The notes beneath the pieces are model-generated. The model had not been told where the DNA came from and made no database searches. It was given only the letters and a program-made list of their open reading frames with translations. Shown piece by piece: positions 17,510 through 27,095 of a stretch of 64,000 nt of DNA (position 1 is its first letter; every line of letters starts with the position of its first letter). This stretch comes from CAZPXZ01 sp965219495. Lineage in GTDB: Bacteria > Pseudomonadota > Alphaproteobacteria > Rhodobacterales > CAZPXZ01. A program made the position numbers and the translations under genes. The stretch is taken from NCBI GenBank assembly GCA_965219495.1, contig OZ244777.1:3844001-3908000 (forward strand), in the 5' to 3' direction.

Positions 17510-18241
17510 ATGCTGATTGACCCGTCCGTATGGGCGAGCTTTTTCGCGCTGGTCGTGCTCGAGTTGGTGCTGGGCATCGACAATATCCTGTTTATCGCGG
17601 TTGTTGCGGGACGCTTGCCGGAACGTCGGCGGAGAAGGGCGAGGAATTTCGGGCTCGCAATGGCCTTGGGTCTGCGAATTGGGCTGCTCACTTCCATCGC
17701 GTGGATCGCCAGCCTGACCGAACCGGCGTTCACGGTTGGCGGTTTTACCGCCTCTTGGCGCGACATCGTGCTCTTTCTGGGCGGTGTATTCCTGCTGGTG
17801 AAGGCAAGTCAGGAAATTCATGACGAAGTGACACGGGGCCACGCCCCGAAGCAGGTGCGCGAAGGTTCGGGCGCCTTTGCCGCGGTGGTGGGCGAGATCG
17901 CACTGATCGATCTGGTCTTTTCCTTTGATTCCGTGATTCTTGCTGTCGGCCTTGTGGAGCAGCTCGAGGTGATGGTCGCGGCCGTGGTGGTTGCGGTCGC
18001 AATCATGGCGGTCCTGGCGGGACCGATTTCCCGGTTTGTTGCCAAGAACCCGACTACCCGGATGCTGGCGCTCGCATTCCTTCTCGTTGTGGGCGCGGCG
18101 CTGGTTGCGGACGGTTTTCACTTGCACTTCCAGCGGGAGCCGATTTACGGCGCGATGGCGTTTGCGGCGTTTGTCGAAGGGCTGAACCTGCTGCGGCAAC
18201 GCCGCCGCGCGCGCGCCGGGAGAACCGGGAAGGGGGGCTAA
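17510..18241 (+). CDS. TerC family integral membrane protein
   Basis: 243 residues with about seven membrane helices. Both family signatures are present: VLELVLGIDNILFIAVVAG at residues 16–34 and LIDLVFSFDSVILAVGL at about 131–147, whose acidic residues are thought to bind a metal ion. Members of the YgdQ/YoaE branch are implicated in manganese or other metal export and membrane protein metalation. It follows trcR by 33 bases. Its TAA stop overlaps the stop codon of the convergent prpE gene (CTAA, 18238–18241), leaving no room for a terminator between them. Confidence 0.9.
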   Translation: MLIDPSVWASFFALVVLELVLGIDNILFIAVVAGRLPERRRRRARNFGLAMALGLRIGLLTSIAWIASLTEPAFTVGGFTASWRDIVLFLGGVFLLVKASQEIHDEVTRGHAPKQVREGSGAFAAVVGEIALIDLVFSFDSVILAVGLVEQLEVMVAAVVVAVAIMAVLAGPISRFVAKNPTTRMLALAFLLVVGAALVADGFHLHFQREPIYGAMAFAAFVEGLNLLRQRRRARAGRTGKGG

Positions 18242-20139
18242 GCGGAACGCGGGAAACCGAGCCCTTGCAGCGCGTCGGCGATTTCATCGAGTATCGCCGG
18301 ATCTTCGATGGTTGCCGGCATCTTCCACTCGACGCCATCTGCAATCTTGGCGACGATGCTCCGCAGGATCTTGCCGGACCGCGTTTTCGGCAGGCGGTCC
18401 ACGACGGCGACCAGGCGAAACGCCGCTACCGGGCCAATGCGTTCCCGGACCATCGCGATGCTCTCCTTCTGAATCTCATCGAGCGGGCGTTCACAGCCGG
18501 CATTCAGACAGAGTAGCGCGAGGGGCACCTGCCCTTTCAAGGAATTCGCCACGCCGACCACCGCGCATTCCGCCACGTTGGGATGGGCAGCGAGCACTTC
18601 CTCCATCGCTCCGGTCGAGAGCCGATGACCGGCCACATTAATCACGTCGTCGGTGCGGGCCATGATGTACACATAGCCGTCCTCATCGAAGAATCCGGCG
18701 TCGCCCGTCTCGTAATATCCGGGAAACGTGTTGAGATAGGATTTGAGGAAACGGTCGTCGGCGTTCCACAACGTCGGAAAGTTGCCGGGCGGCAGCGGCA
18801 GGCGGACCGCGATGCTGCCGAGTTCGCCGGCAGGCTTCGATTCACCGGTGTCGGCATCAAGAATCACCAGATCGTAACCTGGCATCGGGCGGCACGGCGA
18901 TCCGGGCTTGACCGGAAGCAGTTCGATGCCCACTGGATTCGCAGCGATCGCCCAACCGGTCTCCGTCTGCCACCAGTGATCGATGATCGGAATCTGGAGT
19001 CGGTCCACGGCCCACTCGATTGTGGCGGGGTCGGCTCGTTCTCCGGCAAGGAACAGGGTCTCGAGCGAGGAAGTATCGTAATGTTTCAGCAGGGAACCTG
19101 CCGGATCCGCGCGCTTGATCGTCCTGAACGCGGTAGGCGCGGTGAACAGCGCCTTGACACCGTGATCCTGAATCACGCGCCAGAATACCCCGGCGTCGGG
19201 TGTCCCCACCGGCTTGCCCTCGAAGATCACCGTGGTCGCCCCATGAATGAGCGGCGCATAGATGATGTAGCTGTGGCCCACGACCCAGCCGACATCCGAC
19301 GCTGACCACCAGACATCGCCGGGGTCGATGTCGTAGATCGCTTTCATGGTCCAGGACAGTGCGACGAGGTGACCGCCGTTGGGTCGAACCACTCCCTTCG
19401 GCTGGCCGGTGGTGCCCGAGGTGTAAAGGATATAGAGCGGGTCGGTCCCGTTCACCGGCACGCATTTGCTGGGGTTGGCGGCGTTGGTGGCGGCAGTCCA
19501 GTCTATGTCACGGTCCGGCTTGAGGTCCGCGGTTGCTTGTGGACGCTGGTAGATGATGCAGAAGCGGGGCTGGTGATCGGCGATTTCGATCGCTTCGTCC
19601 AGCAACGGCTTGTAGTGCACGTTGCCGGAAGGCTCGATTCCGCAGGAAGCGCTGATGATGGCGGCAGGCTTGGCGTCATCAATGCGAACCGCGAGTTCGT
19701 GAGAGGCGAAGCCCCCGAACACCACGGAATGGATGGCGCCGATTCGAGCGCATGCCAGCATGGCGATCGCGGCTTCCGGAATCATCGGCATATAAATGAT
19801 GACGCGGTCCCCTTTTGAAACGCCCCTTGCCGACAGCGCGCCCGCCAGTCGGGCGGTCGCGTCCAGCAGTTCCGCGTAGGTGAGACGGCGGACGGAATCG
19901 GTGACCGGGCTATCGTGAATGATTGCGATCCGGTCTCCATGGCCGGCCTTTACGTGCCGGTCGACGGCGTTCCAGCAGGTGTTGCATTCGGCATCCGGAA
20001 ACCAGTGGTAGAAAGGCGCAGCAGAATCGTCGAGGGCGCGGGTCGGGGGCGAGATCCAGTCGATCGACTCGGCAGCCGACATCCAAAAGCCCTCGGGATC
20101 CCGCGCCCAGCTTTCGTAGACGGATTGGTAAGTCGCCAT
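18238..20139 (-). CDS. prpE: Propionyl-CoA synthetase PrpE (AMP-forming)
   Basis: 633 residues from ATG 20139. An ANL-superfamily ligase with the acetyl/propionyl-CoA synthetase N-terminal cap (YESWARDPEGFW), phosphate loop YTSGTTGQPKGVV, the DHWWQTETGWAI motif, GYYETGDAGF, RTDDVINVAGHRLSTG and the catalytic lysine in PKTRSGKILR. The tryptophan-rich acyl pocket and the VVRPNGGH segment fit PrpE rather than Acs. It makes propionyl-CoA from propionate, ATP and CoA and so supplies the methylmalonyl-CoA pathway. It is divergent from another acyl-CoA ligase at 20258, with a 118-base shared control region. Confidence 0.93.
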   Translation of the reverse strand: MATYQSVYESWARDPEGFWMSAAESIDWISPPTRALDDSAAPFYHWFPDAECNTCWNAVDRHVKAGHGDRIAIIHDSPVTDSVRRLTYAELLDATARLAGALSARGVSKGDRVIIYMPMIPEAAIAMLACARIGAIHSVVFGGFASHELAVRIDDAKPAAIISASCGIEPSGNVHYKPLLDEAIEIADHQPRFCIIYQRPQATADLKPDRDIDWTAATNAANPSKCVPVNGTDPLYILYTSGTTGQPKGVVRPNGGHLVALSWTMKAIYDIDPGDVWWSASDVGWVVGHSYIIYAPLIHGATTVIFEGKPVGTPDAGVFWRVIQDHGVKALFTAPTAFRTIKRADPAGSLLKHYDTSSLETLFLAGERADPATIEWAVDRLQIPIIDHWWQTETGWAIAANPVGIELLPVKPGSPCRPMPGYDLVILDADTGESKPAGELGSIAVRLPLPPGNFPTLWNADDRFLKSYLNTFPGYYETGDAGFFDEDGYVYIMARTDDVINVAGHRLSTGAMEEVLAAHPNVAECAVVGVANSLKGQVPLALLCLNAGCERPLDEIQKESIAMVRERIGPVAAFRLVAVVDRLPKTRSGKILRSIVAKIADGVEWKMPATIEDPAILDEIADALQGLGFPRSA

Positions 20140-20257
20140 GTTTCTGCTCCAGCATTCGCGACTGCCCGCAAGCGGGTTCTCGGTCGTGGTTCGGGACAAT
20201 ATACTATGTTCGCAAACTAAAACCTTTCCCAATTGCCCACTTCGGCAAGGGTTGTCG

Positions 20258-21904
20258 ATGACGATGGACAATCGTTTCAACAGCGGCCTTGAGCGAAATC
20301 CGGCGAATTACCAGCCGCTGACGCCGCTCGGATTCCTGGAACGCTCGGCCGCGGTGTTTCCCGACCGCACGGCGATCGTGCACGGCCGTCAGCGGACGAC
20401 CTATGCGGAATTCTACGATCGCGCCAGGCGTCTGGCCTCGGCCCTGGCGTCCCGCGGGATCGGTCGCGGCGATGTGGTTTCAACCATGTTGTTTAACACG
20501 CCGCCCATGCTTGATGCGCATTACGGCGTACCCATGGCAGGTGCGGTGCTCAACACGCTGAACACGAGGCTGGATCCCGGGGTCATTGCACACTGTCTTG
20601 ATCACGGGATGAGCAAGCTGGTCCTCGTGGACGCGGAGTTGGAGCCCATAGTCCGCGATGCGCTTGGACGCGCCGAAGTCAGTCGTCCGGAAGTAATTGT
20701 CTATCAGGACCCGACTCTGGGAGGTAACCCGGGGACCGGGAAGGGGCAGGACTATGAGGACTTGCTGGAAGGCGGCGACCCCGGCTTCGAATGGCTGAAT
20801 CCCGAGGATGAATGGGACGCCATTTGCCTGAATTACACATCTGGAACCACGGGGAGGCCGAAGGGAGTCGTTTACCACCATCGTGGCGCGTATCTTCTCG
20901 CCGCCGGCAACATCATTGCGGGTTCTGTTCCGCGCCACCCGGTGTATCTCTGGACACTGCCGATGTTTCATTGCAACGGCTGGTGTTTTCCCTGGACGGT
21001 TACGCTGGGGGCCGGAGTTCACGTTTGTTTGCGCCAGGTCCGGGATGGACCGATCTTTGCGGCGCTTGCGGATGAGCGAATCTCACATATGTGCGGTGCG
21101 CCGATTGTCATGAACATCATTCTGAACGCACTCGCAGCGGCGAAACGCGAGTTTTCTCAGCGCGTGACGTTCTTCACTGCGGCGGCGCCGCCGCCGGAAA
21201 CTACGCTGGCGGCAATGGATTCTGCCGGATTTGACGTGGTTCACCTTTACGGCTTGACCGAAACTTACGGCCCCGCCGCAATCAACGAACGGCAGGAAGC
21301 CTGGGAGGCATTGGACGGCGCCGAAAGGGCCGCGAAAATTGCCCGGCAGGGAGTTCGTTATCCGGTGCTGGAAGGGTTCAGTGTCAGAGATCCAAAGTCC
21401 CTGTCGCCCGTCCCGGCGGACGGAGAGACGCTCGGGGAGGTGATGTTTCGCGGAAACGTCGTGATGAAGGGATATCTCGGAGATCCGGAATCAACCGAGA
21501 GTGCTTTCGCCGGCGGCTGGTTTCATTCCGGCGATCTCGGCGTTGTTCATCCCGACCGATACGTGCAACTGAAGGACCGCTCCAAAGACATCATCATTTC
21601 GGGCGGAGAGAATATTTCCTCCATCGAGGTCGAGGAAGTGCTTTACAAGCATCCGGCGGTCTTGCTGGCGGCGGTGGTCGCCAAACCGGATGAAAAGTGG
21701 GGAGAGAGTCCGTGCGCCTTCGTTGAGGCAAATCCGGACGTCGAAGTCTCGGAAGCCGAACTGCTCGCATGGTGCCGCGATCATTTTGCTGCGTTCAAGT
21801 GTCCGCGCCGCATCGTGTTCGGGGAATTGCCGAAAACATCGACCGGAAAGATCCAAAAGTTTCTCCTTCGCGATCGCGCGCGAATCTTAGGCGGACATTC
21901 CTGA
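20258..21904 (+). CDS. Acyl-CoA synthetase (AMP-forming), possibly 3-methylmercaptopropionyl-CoA ligase-like
   Basis: 548 residues from ATG 20258 (ATG 20264 also possible). ANL motifs: YTSGTTGRPKGVVYHHRGAY, the MFHCNGWCFPW substrate region, LYGLTETYGP, GWFHSGDLGV, KDRSKDIISGG-type linker and the catalytic lysine in PKTSTGKIQKF. The N-terminus ANYQPLTPLGFLERSAAVFP is typical of a proteobacterial clade that includes medium-chain ligases and DmdB. With acuI nearby, a DMSP-related role is conceivable but not shown. Divergently oriented to prpE. Confidence 0.88.
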   Translation: MTMDNRFNSGLERNPANYQPLTPLGFLERSAAVFPDRTAIVHGRQRTTYAEFYDRARRLASALASRGIGRGDVVSTMLFNTPPMLDAHYGVPMAGAVLNTLNTRLDPGVIAHCLDHGMSKLVLVDAELEPIVRDALGRAEVSRPEVIVYQDPTLGGNPGTGKGQDYEDLLEGGDPGFEWLNPEDEWDAICLNYTSGTTGRPKGVVYHHRGAYLLAAGNIIAGSVPRHPVYLWTLPMFHCNGWCFPWTVTLGAGVHVCLRQVRDGPIFAALADERISHMCGAPIVMNIILNALAAAKREFSQRVTFFTAAAPPPETTLAAMDSAGFDVVHLYGLTETYGPAAINERQEAWEALDGAERAAKIARQGVRYPVLEGFSVRDPKSLSPVPADGETLGEVMFRGNVVMKGYLGDPESTESAFAGGWFHSGDLGVVHPDRYVQLKDRSKDIIISGGENISSIEVEEVLYKHPAVLLAAVVAKPDEKWGESPCAFVEANPDVEVSEAELLAWCRDHFAAFKCPRRIVFGELPKTSTGKIQKFLLRDRARILGGHS

Positions 21905-22236
21905 CGGCATTTGCCGGGAATTGGACGAATCGTTTTGGACTCACGCGTCCTGCAAATGACTTAGGGCTTTGCGTTTGTAGCGAAGATTCCCGATGCAATG
22001 CGGAACGAGACTGATTGCGGTTCGAAGCAGATGAATTCTTGTCATGTCTGCGCCGTTCTTTACAAGGATGGTTCCAATACGGCGCCCGGACGAGCCGTGG
22101 TTCAAAGATTGAAGCGCCGTGGACCAGCGGCAAATTGGGGTGCATTTCCGGGGCGAGGTGCGAACACCTGAATCATGCACAGGGAAGAAAGGCCAGTCTT
22201 TTTGACATTCGTCTGCAGCCATCAGCAGAGTAAAGC
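21905..22236. other. Intergenic, nothing recognised
   Basis: About 330 bases after the ligase gene without a convincing gene on either strand. Base composition is lower in GC than the flanking genes, and the next feature is a truncated DUF4062 fragment, so the stretch may be debris from an earlier insertion. Confidence 0.3.
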
Positions 22237-22360
22237 ATGATCCCTCTTCGCATTTTCATCAGTAGCGTGCAAGAAGAATTTGCGCAGGAGCGCAAGGTGC
22301 TGCGTGACTATCTTCGCAGTGATGTTCTGAGGCGGAGGTTCTTCCTGCCGCTCGTTGGGC
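22237..22360 (+). pseudogene. DUF4062 N-terminal fragment
   Basis: The first 35 codons, MIPLRIFISSVQEEFAQERK followed by a LRDYLRSDVLRRRFF-like segment, match the start of DUF4062 proteins, which usually continue for several hundred residues and often carry an ATPase or RecG-like ATP-binding domain. Homology is lost after about 22345; the open frame continues to 22581 but with no recognisable sequence. The gene is therefore truncated. DUF4062 proteins occur in defence islands, in line with other remnants in this window. Confidence 0.5.
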
Positions 22361-22617
22361 AAGGCCGGTCGGTCTCCCATCAATGCCGACACCGCTGTAG
22401 CCGACAGAAGCTCGAAGCATGTCCGAAGAGCGGTGGCTACTTATCCACATCGTTCAAACCTGCACAATTCCGCCATAGAATCCGTTCTAGTGCGTACGGC
22501 TTTCCTCTAGTCGCCCGTGTGCGACAACAAGAACGTAAGATCCTCGAACGCAATTCGGACCATCCGACGAACCGCCGGTAGACTGCGACCCAATCACGTT
22601 TCACTGAATGAAGCACG

Positions 22618-23898
22618 ATGCAGCATCGATCCGACGCTTCTGAGGAAGTCTCGCCCTGGGCGCGGTCACCATCCCGCACAGGTGAAAGCGAACAACCTGT
22701 AATGAAATTTGTGGGCAGGCGCGGTCCCCTTGCCAGCCTGCTCCTGAAGAACCTGCTTCTAACCACCGTAACAATCGGCTTTTACAGGTTCTGGGCCAAG
22801 ACTCGGGCGAGACGATTCCTCTGGAGCTACACGCGGATTCTGGGTGAACCGCTCGAATACCTTGGTACCGGGCGGGAACTCTTCATTGGATTCCTGATTG
22901 TAGTCGCAATTCTCGTTCCACTGGCGGCCATCTGGTCGGTGATCACGGATTTCAACATCGCGCTGAGCAGCAGCGTGTTTCAGCCCGTGGCACTCAATGC
23001 AGTGTATTACTTGGCGGTTTTCTTGCTGATCCAAGTCGCCGTTTATCGCATGTGGCGCTACCGGCTAACGAGAACTGTTTGGCGCGGCGTACGATTCGGA
23101 CTCGACGGATCGTCGGTTCAGTATGCGGTGCGTGTGTTCCCGTGGGCGATGCTTTCAGTGGGGACACTCGGTTTCGCGTTTCCCTGGTATCGCATCTGCA
23201 AGCTGCGTTTCCTCGTGGGGAATGCCCGGCTTGGCAGCACAAACCTGCAGTTTCGCGGCAGTGCGCGGCGGCTATTCTCAAGATGGATGATTGTTTTCTT
23301 GCCCTTCGGGGCCGGTGTCGCATTGCTGGTGTTCGAAAGCGTCACGCAGTTCCGTTCCATTGCACGCATGATGCAGTCGGACAGTGCGGAGTTTGAGCCT
23401 GAACTCTTCCTGAATATGCCGGGATTCTTGCTTGGCGCCGCGTTGATGGCGTCGGCCCCGGTGTTGAAAATCTGGTACGATGCGGCCGAATTCCGTTACG
23501 CGGCCAGCGTTACGCGGATGGGACACACGACGTTCCGGTCAAATCTCCGGACGGGCTTTGTGTACAGGGTCTACGGACTTTTCTGGGTTCTGTTTCTCCT
23601 CGCTCTCGTAGTGTTGACGAGCGCCGTCGGCATTGTTGCACTTGTCGCCGCAGACAGGATGGATGTGCCAAGCCAGGGCGCGAGTGGAATCGCCGTGCTC
23701 ACCGGGGGAGCAGTGTTGATTGTCGGCGCGGCGACATTCGGAATAGCGAGAATCTTGATTGTCGATATTTCGCTCTTCAAGGAGGTGTGCCGGTCAACGG
23801 AGGTTCGAGGCGCTGAATTCATGGACGAACTCGTCCAGTCACCCGGGGAAATTCCGCGCTTTGGAGAGGGACTCGCCGATTCACTGGATATAGGTTGA
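22618..23898 (+). CDS. DUF898 (YjgN-type) membrane protein
   Basis: 426 residues; a later ATG at 22702 would give 398. The first domain, LLKNLLLTTVTIGFYRFWAK followed by TRARRFLW, is the DUF898 signature, and it recurs with variation (YRICKLRFLVGNA and ASVTRMGHTTFRSN regions). Six to eight membrane segments are visible. Function unknown; such genes commonly pair with an M48 metalloprotease. Here the partner-like M48 gene begins only at 27096, 3.2 kb downstream, so the pair seems split by intervening genes. Confidence 0.85.
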   Translation: MQHRSDASEEVSPWARSPSRTGESEQPVMKFVGRRGPLASLLLKNLLLTTVTIGFYRFWAKTRARRFLWSYTRILGEPLEYLGTGRELFIGFLIVVAILVPLAAIWSVITDFNIALSSSVFQPVALNAVYYLAVFLLIQVAVYRMWRYRLTRTVWRGVRFGLDGSSVQYAVRVFPWAMLSVGTLGFAFPWYRICKLRFLVGNARLGSTNLQFRGSARRLFSRWMIVFLPFGAGVALLVFESVTQFRSIARMMQSDSAEFEPELFLNMPGFLLGAALMASAPVLKIWYDAAEFRYAASVTRMGHTTFRSNLRTGFVYRVYGLFWVLFLLALVVLTSAVGIVALVAADRMDVPSQGASGIAVLTGGAVLIVGAATFGIARILIVDISLFKEVCRSTEVRGAEFMDELVQSPGEIPRFGEGLADSLDIG

Positions 23899-24315
23899 GC
23901 GACGAAGTGGCAGCGCGCCTTCGAGTCCCATCCCGATTTGAAGAGCCCGTCGTAAGAGTACGCGACCTCCCTGAGCATGAATTCGCAAGTATGACCGCAG
24001 CTCAGGGTCGTTCCGGAGCATCCAGGCGCCGCGAAAATCTTGCAAATACGCAGATCGCGGAATTCCGGAAAATTCAAGCGTCGATTCGCCCGAACTTACG
24101 GCTCGGCAGGAAATCGCCCTCACTCGGAACGGTTGGCAATTGCACCTTCGAGTGACATCCAGTCGATTGGCCGAGCCGCTGTCTCCGTGCTGACTCCCAT
24201 TCCGGCCAAAAGGAATCTCGTCCGGCAAAACAGGTGAAGCCGAATGACTGCTTTCCTCGCGGCCACCCTATCCATTGCAACACGTGGGAGTTCCCGGACG
24301 GTCCGGGGCACAGCG
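23899..24315. other. Non-coding stretch after the DUF898 gene
   Basis: About 415 bases without a supported gene. Short open frames on both strands lack family features; one minus-strand frame (23881–24228) has a protein-like C-terminal half but no recognisable homology. May contain debris related to the insertion that separates the DUF898 and M48 genes. Confidence 0.3.
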
Positions 24316-24627
24316 TCAGAGTTGAATGTACACCTGCCCGTCTTCAACCTTAACGGGATAGGTGACGAGGTCTTCGCAGACCGGGGCCGAGAGCGCCTTG
24401 CCCGTGGAGATATCGAAGCGGCCGCCATGCATCGGGCATTCGATCACCATGCCGACGACGAGTCCTTCTTCGAGATACTCATACTCATGGGTGCACATGC
24501 CGTCCGTGGCGAAGAAGCCCTTCTCGGTGTTGTAGATCGCAAAGCTGCGCCCATCATCATGGTCCCAACGGATCAGGTCGTTTTCATCGATGTCCGAGGT
24601 GACGCAAACAGGAATCCAGTCGCTCAT
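24316..24627 (-). CDS. MocE-like Rieske [2Fe-2S] ferredoxin
   Basis: 103 residues, a single Rieske domain. Cluster ligands are in CTHEYEYL and CPMHGGRFD (C-x-H and C-x2-H). It resembles MocE and non-heme dioxygenase ferredoxins, which carry electrons from a flavin reductase to an iron oxygenase or desaturase-like enzyme in the cytoplasm. It lies 44 bases downstream of the MocD-like desaturase gene, the usual partner. Since that partner has lost two histidine boxes, the ferredoxin may be without a client here. No reductase (MocF-like) is visible nearby. Confidence 0.88.
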   Translation of the reverse strand: MSDWIPVCVTSDIDENDLIRWDHDDGRSFAIYNTEKGFFATDGMCTHEYEYLEEGLVVGMVIECPMHGGRFDISTGKALSAPVCEDLVTYPVKVEDGQVYIQL

Positions 24628-24671
24628 TCAAAAGTCCTCACTGGTTGTTTGGCTGTCTTTCGCCGGTCGGT

Positions 24672-25559
24672 TCAAGCGTTTCCCATGCTTGCCGGGGCAG
24701 GGGTCAGTGCCGAGTCGACCACGGAATTGCGGTCTGGTTCTCTTGGTGTCTGGCGATCTCCGCGTGGCGACTCTTGCGGCGCCCGCCGCGGGCGCCGAAG
24801 CGCCCCGGCGTAATTTGGCTCTTCTTTCCGTGAAACAGCCTCGGCAATCATGTCGGGCGCCTGGCGGATGGTCGCAGCCTGGGTATTGAGGCCGAGCGTA
24901 CGCTTGACGACCACGACGAATACTTCCCAGTTGGTGCGGATGAAACCGGGGTCGGGCTCCGGTGTCTGGGTCTTCACCGCTTCGCGCAACTTCGGCAGCG
25001 CATGGAACGGAACCTGTGGATAGAGATGGTGCTCCACATGGTTGTTCATGTTCATGTAAAGGAATCGGCCAATCCAATTGGTGCGGAAAGACCGGGTGCT
25101 CTCGAGAATCGAGGGCGAATTCTCCTGCAGCTCCACATGTTGGATCAGCGTGAAGAGCAACATTACCGGCGCCCCGAGGATTCGGGGCAAGACGAGGAGC
25201 CAGAGAGGCCACTGGTATCCGGCCGCGACAAACCCGGCGATCCGGGAATAGATCAAAATGAAAATTCGAGCATTCCAGGACATCCTCGGGAATTCGCGCT
25301 CGTGCGTCACCATGCGCATGGTGGGGGTATAGCGGCGGAATGCCAGACGCAACAACACGGCAAGGTGGAAGCGAAGCAGCGCCAGGCCGGAAATCTCCGC
25401 CAGCCAGCCTTTCAGGTCGACCCCCGACCGGTTCGATCGCCGGGCAATGGTCTTCAATACTTTTCTGTCGAGCCGGATGCCGCTCGATGCGGCATTGGTC
25501 GGAACATAGCCAGGTATAGCCGTATTCTCAGCTGGCGTGATTTTCGCCTTCGTGGTCAA
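24672..25559 (-). CDS. MocD-like fatty acid desaturase/hydroxylase with internal deletion
   Basis: 295 residues; intact relatives are longer, by about 100 residues or more. The N-terminal 60 residues (DLKGWLAEISG) join directly to a region that in relatives follows the second histidine box (RRYTPTMRMVTHEREFPRM). Only the late histidines remain: H141 in QHVELQEN and the HxxHH box H174, H177, H178 in NNHVEHHLYP. The first two boxes, needed for the di-iron centre, are missing, so activity is unlikely although the frame is open. The start ATG overlaps the end of the aldolase gene by 32 bases. Long Arg/Pro-rich C-terminal tail is unusual. Confidence 0.75.
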   Translation of the reverse strand: MTTKAKITPAENTAIPGYVPTNAASSGIRLDRKVLKTIARRSNRSGVDLKGWLAEISGLALLRFHLAVLLRLAFRRYTPTMRMVTHEREFPRMSWNARIFILIYSRIAGFVAAGYQWPLWLLVLPRILGAPVMLLFTLIQHVELQENSPSILESTRSFRTNWIGRFLYMNMNNHVEHHLYPQVPFHALPKLREAVKTQTPEPDPGFIRTNWEVFVVVVKRTLGLNTQAATIRQAPDMIAEAVSRKEEPNYAGALRRPRRAPQESPRGDRQTPREPDRNSVVDSALTPAPASMGNA

Positions 25560-26346
25560 GGATTGTCTTCAATTCGGAGAAGTGACGTTCTGCCTGGCCG
25601 GGATAATCTTCGAGTTCCCGTGCAGTTTTCTCGGCGACCTCATCCGACAATTCACGCAGTTTCTGGCCGGTCTGGAGGGCGCGGATGTAGGTTTCGACGG
25701 CGCGCTCAAAATAGTAGAGCCGGTTGAAGGTATCTGCGACGGATTCACCGACCACGAGCACGCCATGATTTCCCATGATCATGACTTTGACCTTGGGGTC
25801 CGAGAGGAGTGCAGCGCAGCGCTCTCCCTCTTCTTCGAAGGCGAGGCCGCCGAATGCCTCATCGATGACATAGCGGTTATAGAAAGCCGCCGTGTTTTGA
25901 TCTATGGGAGGCAACCTTGAATCGGCGAGGCTTGCCAATACGGTGGCGTTGATTGGATGCAGGTGCATGACGCATCGCGCATGCGGGCAACACCGGTGAA
26001 CCGCGCCGTGCAGTCCCCAAGCGGTCGGGTCCGGTGCGCCCGCTCGGGACAGCGTATCGCAGTCATTGGCGTCCAACAGCAACAAGTCCGACGCACGGAT
26101 ACGCGAGAAGTGCCCCTGGTTGGGGTTCATCAAGAACCGCGAACCGTCCTCGCTCACGGCCAGCGAGAAATGGTTGGCCACGCCCTCATGCAAGTTCAAT
26201 CGTGCGGCCCACCTGAATGCGGCGGCCAGGTCGACACGTTGCTCCCAGTGGTCGACGCTTGCGCGTGGCTCAAGATTAAATGCGGTGCTGATTGTCGGCC
26301 TCCATCTGTAATTTTGCCGGTCCTGAAGGCATTTTCGCCACCCCAT
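25528..26346 (-). CDS. Class II aldolase/adducin family protein
   Basis: 272 residues. The family core is clear: ANHFSLAVSEDGSRFLMNP, the zinc-ligand histidines in VMHLHPINATVLA, the third histidine in IMGNHGVLVVG, and the FNRLYYFERAVETYI helix. Members are fuculose-phosphate-type aldolases, decarboxylases or uncharacterised enzymes; the substrate is unknown. It heads a three-gene minus-strand cluster with the MocD-like and MocE-like genes. The start at 26346 gives a 30-residue leader before the conserved region; a shorter form is possible. Confidence 0.85.
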   Translation of the reverse strand: MGWRKCLQDRQNYRWRPTISTAFNLEPRASVDHWEQRVDLAAAFRWAARLNLHEGVANHFSLAVSEDGSRFLMNPNQGHFSRIRASDLLLLDANDCDTLSRAGAPDPTAWGLHGAVHRCCPHARCVMHLHPINATVLASLADSRLPPIDQNTAAFYNRYVIDEAFGGLAFEEEGERCAALLSDPKVKVMIMGNHGVLVVGESVADTFNRLYYFERAVETYIRALQTGQKLRELSDEVAEKTARELEDYPGQAERHFSELKTILDHEGENHAS

Positions 26347-27095
26347 GAACGACGCTTTGCTGAAGCAAGACCGTCATGAGGCCCGAGCGATTTTCTTGCA
26401 TGAATTGCCCATGTTGTCAATCGGCGTTCTACGCAGTTTGCGGCGATTCTTGACCATTGTGCGACGATGCTTCCGTGCGACGCTGCGGAGCGGCCCGTGC
26501 GGAAGGGCGATCGCAAGCGCCGACCCGCGGATTGCGCTGGATTGGCGCCATGATTGCGAATCCGGTCGTGGCGGACCGCCGTGCCCTTGATGCAAAAAAG
26601 GGGATGGGCATTGAGCCATTGCGCCCGGGGATGGACGGGCGCAGAGAGTTTCCCAAGAATTTCAATCGTGTATTCGCCCGAATCGAGTGCGGGAAGGGTG
26701 AGACAGGGAAGTCTTTTTCGGCTGGCTCTGGCGCTTTTCTGAGGCCCGGAAGAATCGTTCGCCGATGGTGTGAGGGACTTGGCTGACATCTTCTCCGGAA
26801 TGAATTCGATTCGGTCCCGGTTCTTCCAGAAACCGCATGGCGCATATCCCGTCAATCTCACATCCAAGCAACCCAAACAGAAAAGTGGGAACGGAAATTG
26901 CCGTGTTCCTTGTTGCCACGCTCGCGTTCCGCATAATCAAATTCTTGCTTCACCAGGTCTCATCGACCAGGGAGATAGCCCGGGCCATGCAGATCTTGGG
27001 TACCCGATCGCCGGATCCACTTGCGCGTCCGCCCGGCGATCTGGTTTTTTCCCAGAAGGTCTCTCCATTTGGTCGGATGCACGATAGGTAGAAAG
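26347..27095. other. Non-coding or decayed stretch
   Basis: About 750 bases between the aldolase and M48 genes. Several open frames exist on both strands, but they are rich in Arg, Ser and Pro and look like antisense or random translation. No known domain or RNA was recognised. It could contain the promoter of the aldolase cluster and remains of whatever joined this region to the DUF898 gene. Confidence 0.3.

Noticed and set aside
26196..26876. A 226-codon minus-strand open frame between the aldolase and M48 genes
   Set aside because: It overlaps the start of the aldolase gene in another frame, is rich in Arg and Ser, and shows no family features.
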